Shown in pieces: positions 7,292-8,788 of a DNA stretch of 8,788 nt. The stretch is from an uncultured Ignavibacteria bacterium (GTDB lineage: Bacteria; Bacteroidota; Ignavibacteria; Ignavibacteriales; Melioribacteraceae), in contig CALGLM010000453.1 of assembly GCA_937930275.1 (NCBI GenBank), positions 1 through 8,788 of the forward strand, read 5' to 3'. How positions within the stretch are numbered: the first letter of the stretch is position 1; each line of letters opens with the position of its first letter. Under the pieces are notes generated by a model. It worked only from the letters and a program-made list of their open reading frames with translations, did no database searches and was not told the DNA's origin. Position numbers and translations under genes: made by a program.

Positions 7292-7380
7292 TATGAAAAT
7301 GAGCTTGTGTGATAATTCCCCGCTTTGTAATCGGTACATTAAGTTCATAATTTAGTCATTAAAAACAGGAGATTAAAAGG

Positions 7381-8788
7381 ATGAGAATATCCGCTTATGT
7401 ACTTCTTTTTACTACATTTTTATATGCAAACGTATTTAGTCAAGGTATCAATGATTTAATTCCAAAAAACGAAGCTTTTTTTATTCAGTCGTATCAAGAG
7501 TATAATAAAGGTAATAAAGGTTATTGGGATATACCTGGGGGAGAAGATAAAATTAAAGAAGGAGCAGATATCCAAGTTTATGAGCTCGGTGATAGAGCAA
7601 AAGACAGGAGATACATAATAGAAAATTCACCAAAAGCCGGATTTGTAAGAATACACATTGACGGTGTTGCAGGGTATATTGATATTAAAAGTAAAAAGAA
7701 TTCAAACGGACAGAATATACATATTTGGGGACCGAATAATGATTGGAATCAAAATTTTAGTTTTAAGTATTTAGGAAACGGTCGCTTTAAAATTTATAAT
7801 GAAAAAGGAAAAGTTTTATGTTTATCAGGACGAAATTCCGCTAATAAAACAAATGTTTGTATTTGGGATGACCATGACGGACCTTGGATGGAGTGGGTAT
7901 TAATATCTACAAGAACAAATCAACCTTTATTGTTAGAACAAAAACTAAATGAAATGAAAACCGGTAGTTTTACTAACATGTCCGGTCTTAAAACATTTTA
8001 TATTCAATCGGCGTTGTGTTATGGTAAAGATTTATTGGGATACTTTGATGTTCCGGGTTATAATACCACAAAACCGGGTAGTAATTTAAGTTTGTGGGCT
8101 TTTGATATGGGAGTTGATAGGAAATATAACTTAAATAATTCAAATTCAAATTTAAATTACTATAATATTTGTATTGCGGGGAATCCAAATGTAGTTGTTG
8201 ATATAGCAGGTGGAGTAAATGCTAACGGAACAAATATTCAGCTTTGGGATAGAAATAATTCATCTGCACAAAATTTTAATTTTAAGCATTTGGGGAATGG
8301 CAGATTTAAAATTTATGCCGAAAACGGAAAAGTTGTATGTACCGGTAGAGAAGCAACAAACGGAGCGAATATTCATATTTGGGATGATCATGACGGACCA
8401 TGGATGGAATGGTACTTAATAGATGCTGAAACAAATAAACCTTTTATTCCCGAAACAAAACAATTTGTAAACAATAATTCGGATCCTGTAGTTGTCGGGT
8501 TAATTAATGATATTGAAAAGACATATTCTAATGTATCAAATACCGAAGAAACCTCGTCCCAGACTTTACAAAAACTATATAAAAGCAATAGAACAGCAGG
8601 TAACGGTAGTTCTATTGCCCAAAATGTAAGTGATATAAATTCACGCGTAAATGATACACAAAGTGCATTAAATCCGTTTTCGAGATTTCCTATAATAGGT
8701 ACCCCGGTTAAAGTTCTTTCAACTAACTTAGGCTTATCTTTGGGACAAATAGGAAAGGCGGATAAAGTACTGCAAACAATTAAAGAAC
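7381..8788 (+). CDS. Secreted protein with two tandem ricin-type beta-trefoil domains (partial, 3' end off window)
   Basis: The frame is open for 469 codons to the window edge, so the C-terminus is missing. Residues 1-20 form a signal peptide (MRISAYVLLFTTFLYANVFS, cleavage probably before Gln21), so the product is exported. Residues 32-184 and 205-356 are two copies of a module with about 172-residue period. Each has three lobes ending in a QxW-like motif: ADIQVY, QNIHIW, TNVCIW in the first; SNLSLW, TNIQLW, ANIHIW in the second. This is the pattern of ricin-B-type beta-trefoil lectins, which usually bind sugars. Residues 357-469 look helical and match nothing I recognise. AGGAG nine bases upstream and an in-frame stop at 7360 fix the start. 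It could be a free lectin or the binding part of a larger enzyme, toxin or adhesin; no catalytic domain is seen in the visible part. Confidence 0.85.
   Translation, partial: MRISAYVLLFTTFLYANVFSQGINDLIPKNEAFFIQSYQEYNKGNKGYWDIPGGEDKIKEGADIQVYELGDRAKDRRYIIENSPKAGFVRIHIDGVAGYIDIKSKKNSNGQNIHIWGPNNDWNQNFSFKYLGNGRFKIYNEKGKVLCLSGRNSANKTNVCIWDDHDGPWMEWVLISTRTNQPLLLEQKLNEMKTGSFTNMSGLKTFYIQSALCYGKDLLGYFDVPGYNTTKPGSNLSLWAFDMGVDRKYNLNNSNSNLNYYNICIAGNPNVVVDIAGGVNANGTNIQLWDRNNSSAQNFNFKHLGNGRFKIYAENGKVVCTGREATNGANIHIWDDHDGPWMEWYLIDAETNKPFIPETKQFVNNNSDPVVVGLINDIEKTYSNVSNTEETSSQTLQKLYKSNRTAGNGSSIAQNVSDINSRVNDTQSALNPFSRFPIIGTPVKVLSTNLGLSLGQIGKADKVLQTIKE
7474..7932 (+). repeat. Beta-trefoil module, copy 1
   Basis: Codes for residues 32-184 of the secreted protein. 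It aligns with copy 2 without gaps from FIQS and GYWDIPG through NGRFKIY, and with one single-residue gap before IWDDHDGPWMEW. The last 76 residues are about 60% identical to copy 2, while the first half is much more diverged. Confidence 0.8.
7993..8448 (+). repeat. Beta-trefoil module, copy 2
   Basis: Codes for residues 205-356. It repeats copy 1 with YIQS, GYFDVPG, NGRFKIY and IWDDHDGPWMEW at matching places (offset 173 then 172 residues). Copy 1 has the cysteines 147 and 160 in its third lobe; copy 2 keeps the first (Cys320) but has His at the second, so any disulfide there would be specific to copy 1. Confidence 0.8.

Larger units (their letters stand above)
7057..7380. other. Divergent intergenic region, no gene seen
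   Basis: This extremely AT-rich spacer separates the aminotransferase and the secreted beta-trefoil gene. It holds promoter candidates for both directions, a 12-bp palindrome TTATAATTATAA (7091-7102), and several A and T runs between 7145 and 7230 that could act as UP-like or bent DNA ahead of the rightward promoter. The part after about 7298 would be an untranslated leader of roughly 80 bases with one GC-richer patch (TTCCCCGC near 7316-7323). I see no credible small ORF or structured RNA in it. Confidence 0.6.

Noticed and set aside
7298..7380. Riboswitch or structured leader before the trefoil gene
   Set aside because: Only a three-pair CCG/CGG stem can be drawn around the GC-rich patch, and no known aptamer motif is recognisable.
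7988..8588. Short open frames overlapping the trefoil gene on both strands
   Set aside because: They fall within a long frame with a signal peptide and conserved repeats; their apparent repetition just mirrors the duplicated DNA.
1..8788. A new defence or mobile-element system
   Set aside because: Genes alternate in strand with separate promoters and terminators, and no nuclease, integrase, toxin-antitoxin pair or array of repeats is present.

Overview
This 8.8-kb window is AT-rich bacterial chromosome, roughly one-third G+C by eye. It holds seven protein genes, six complete and one running off the right edge. I see no rRNA, tRNA, CRISPR array, transposase or phage gene. The organism is probably a flagellated or formerly flagellated member of the Bacteroidota/Chlorobiota/Ignavibacteriota (FCB) side of the tree. 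A TTTG-N18-TATCTTTG promoter matches the Bacteroidota pattern. Five of the seven genes, however, have clear Shine-Dalgarno sequences, sigma70-like promoter boxes also appear, and a flagellar assembly factor (FliW) is encoded; all three are unusual for typical Bacteroidia. This placement is inference, not proof.

Layout from left to right: a small class I SAM-dependent methyltransferase (+, 54-605) meets, tail to tail with a 12-bp gap, a 546-residue all-coiled-coil protein with no proline, cysteine or tryptophan (-, 618-2258). The coiled-coil gene diverges over 107 bp from a NorM-type MATE efflux pump (+, 2366-3727). The pump converges on fliW (-, 3929-4315) across 201 bp holding a perfect 18-bp palindrome and a strong terminator-like hairpin. 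fliW diverges from a CitMHS/ArsB-type ion permease (+, 4446-5663). The permease converges on an AlaA-like alanine/glutamate aminotransferase (-, 5833-7044) across another terminator hairpin. A 336-bp spacer (7045-7380) with divergent promoter candidates then leads to a secreted protein (+, 7381 to the window end) built from two tandem ricin-type beta-trefoil modules and a helical tail of unknown function.

Strand alternates at every gene, so nothing here is an operon and each gene is probably transcribed alone. The genes do not form an evident pathway: they cover small-molecule transport, amino-acid metabolism, flagellin homeostasis, a probable structural or scaffold protein and a secreted carbohydrate-binding protein. 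The points most worth a second look are the tandem trefoil protein with its uncharacterised C-terminus, the proline-free coiled-coil protein, and fliW lying away from any flagellar or csrA gene. I found no convincing evidence of a new multi-gene system.
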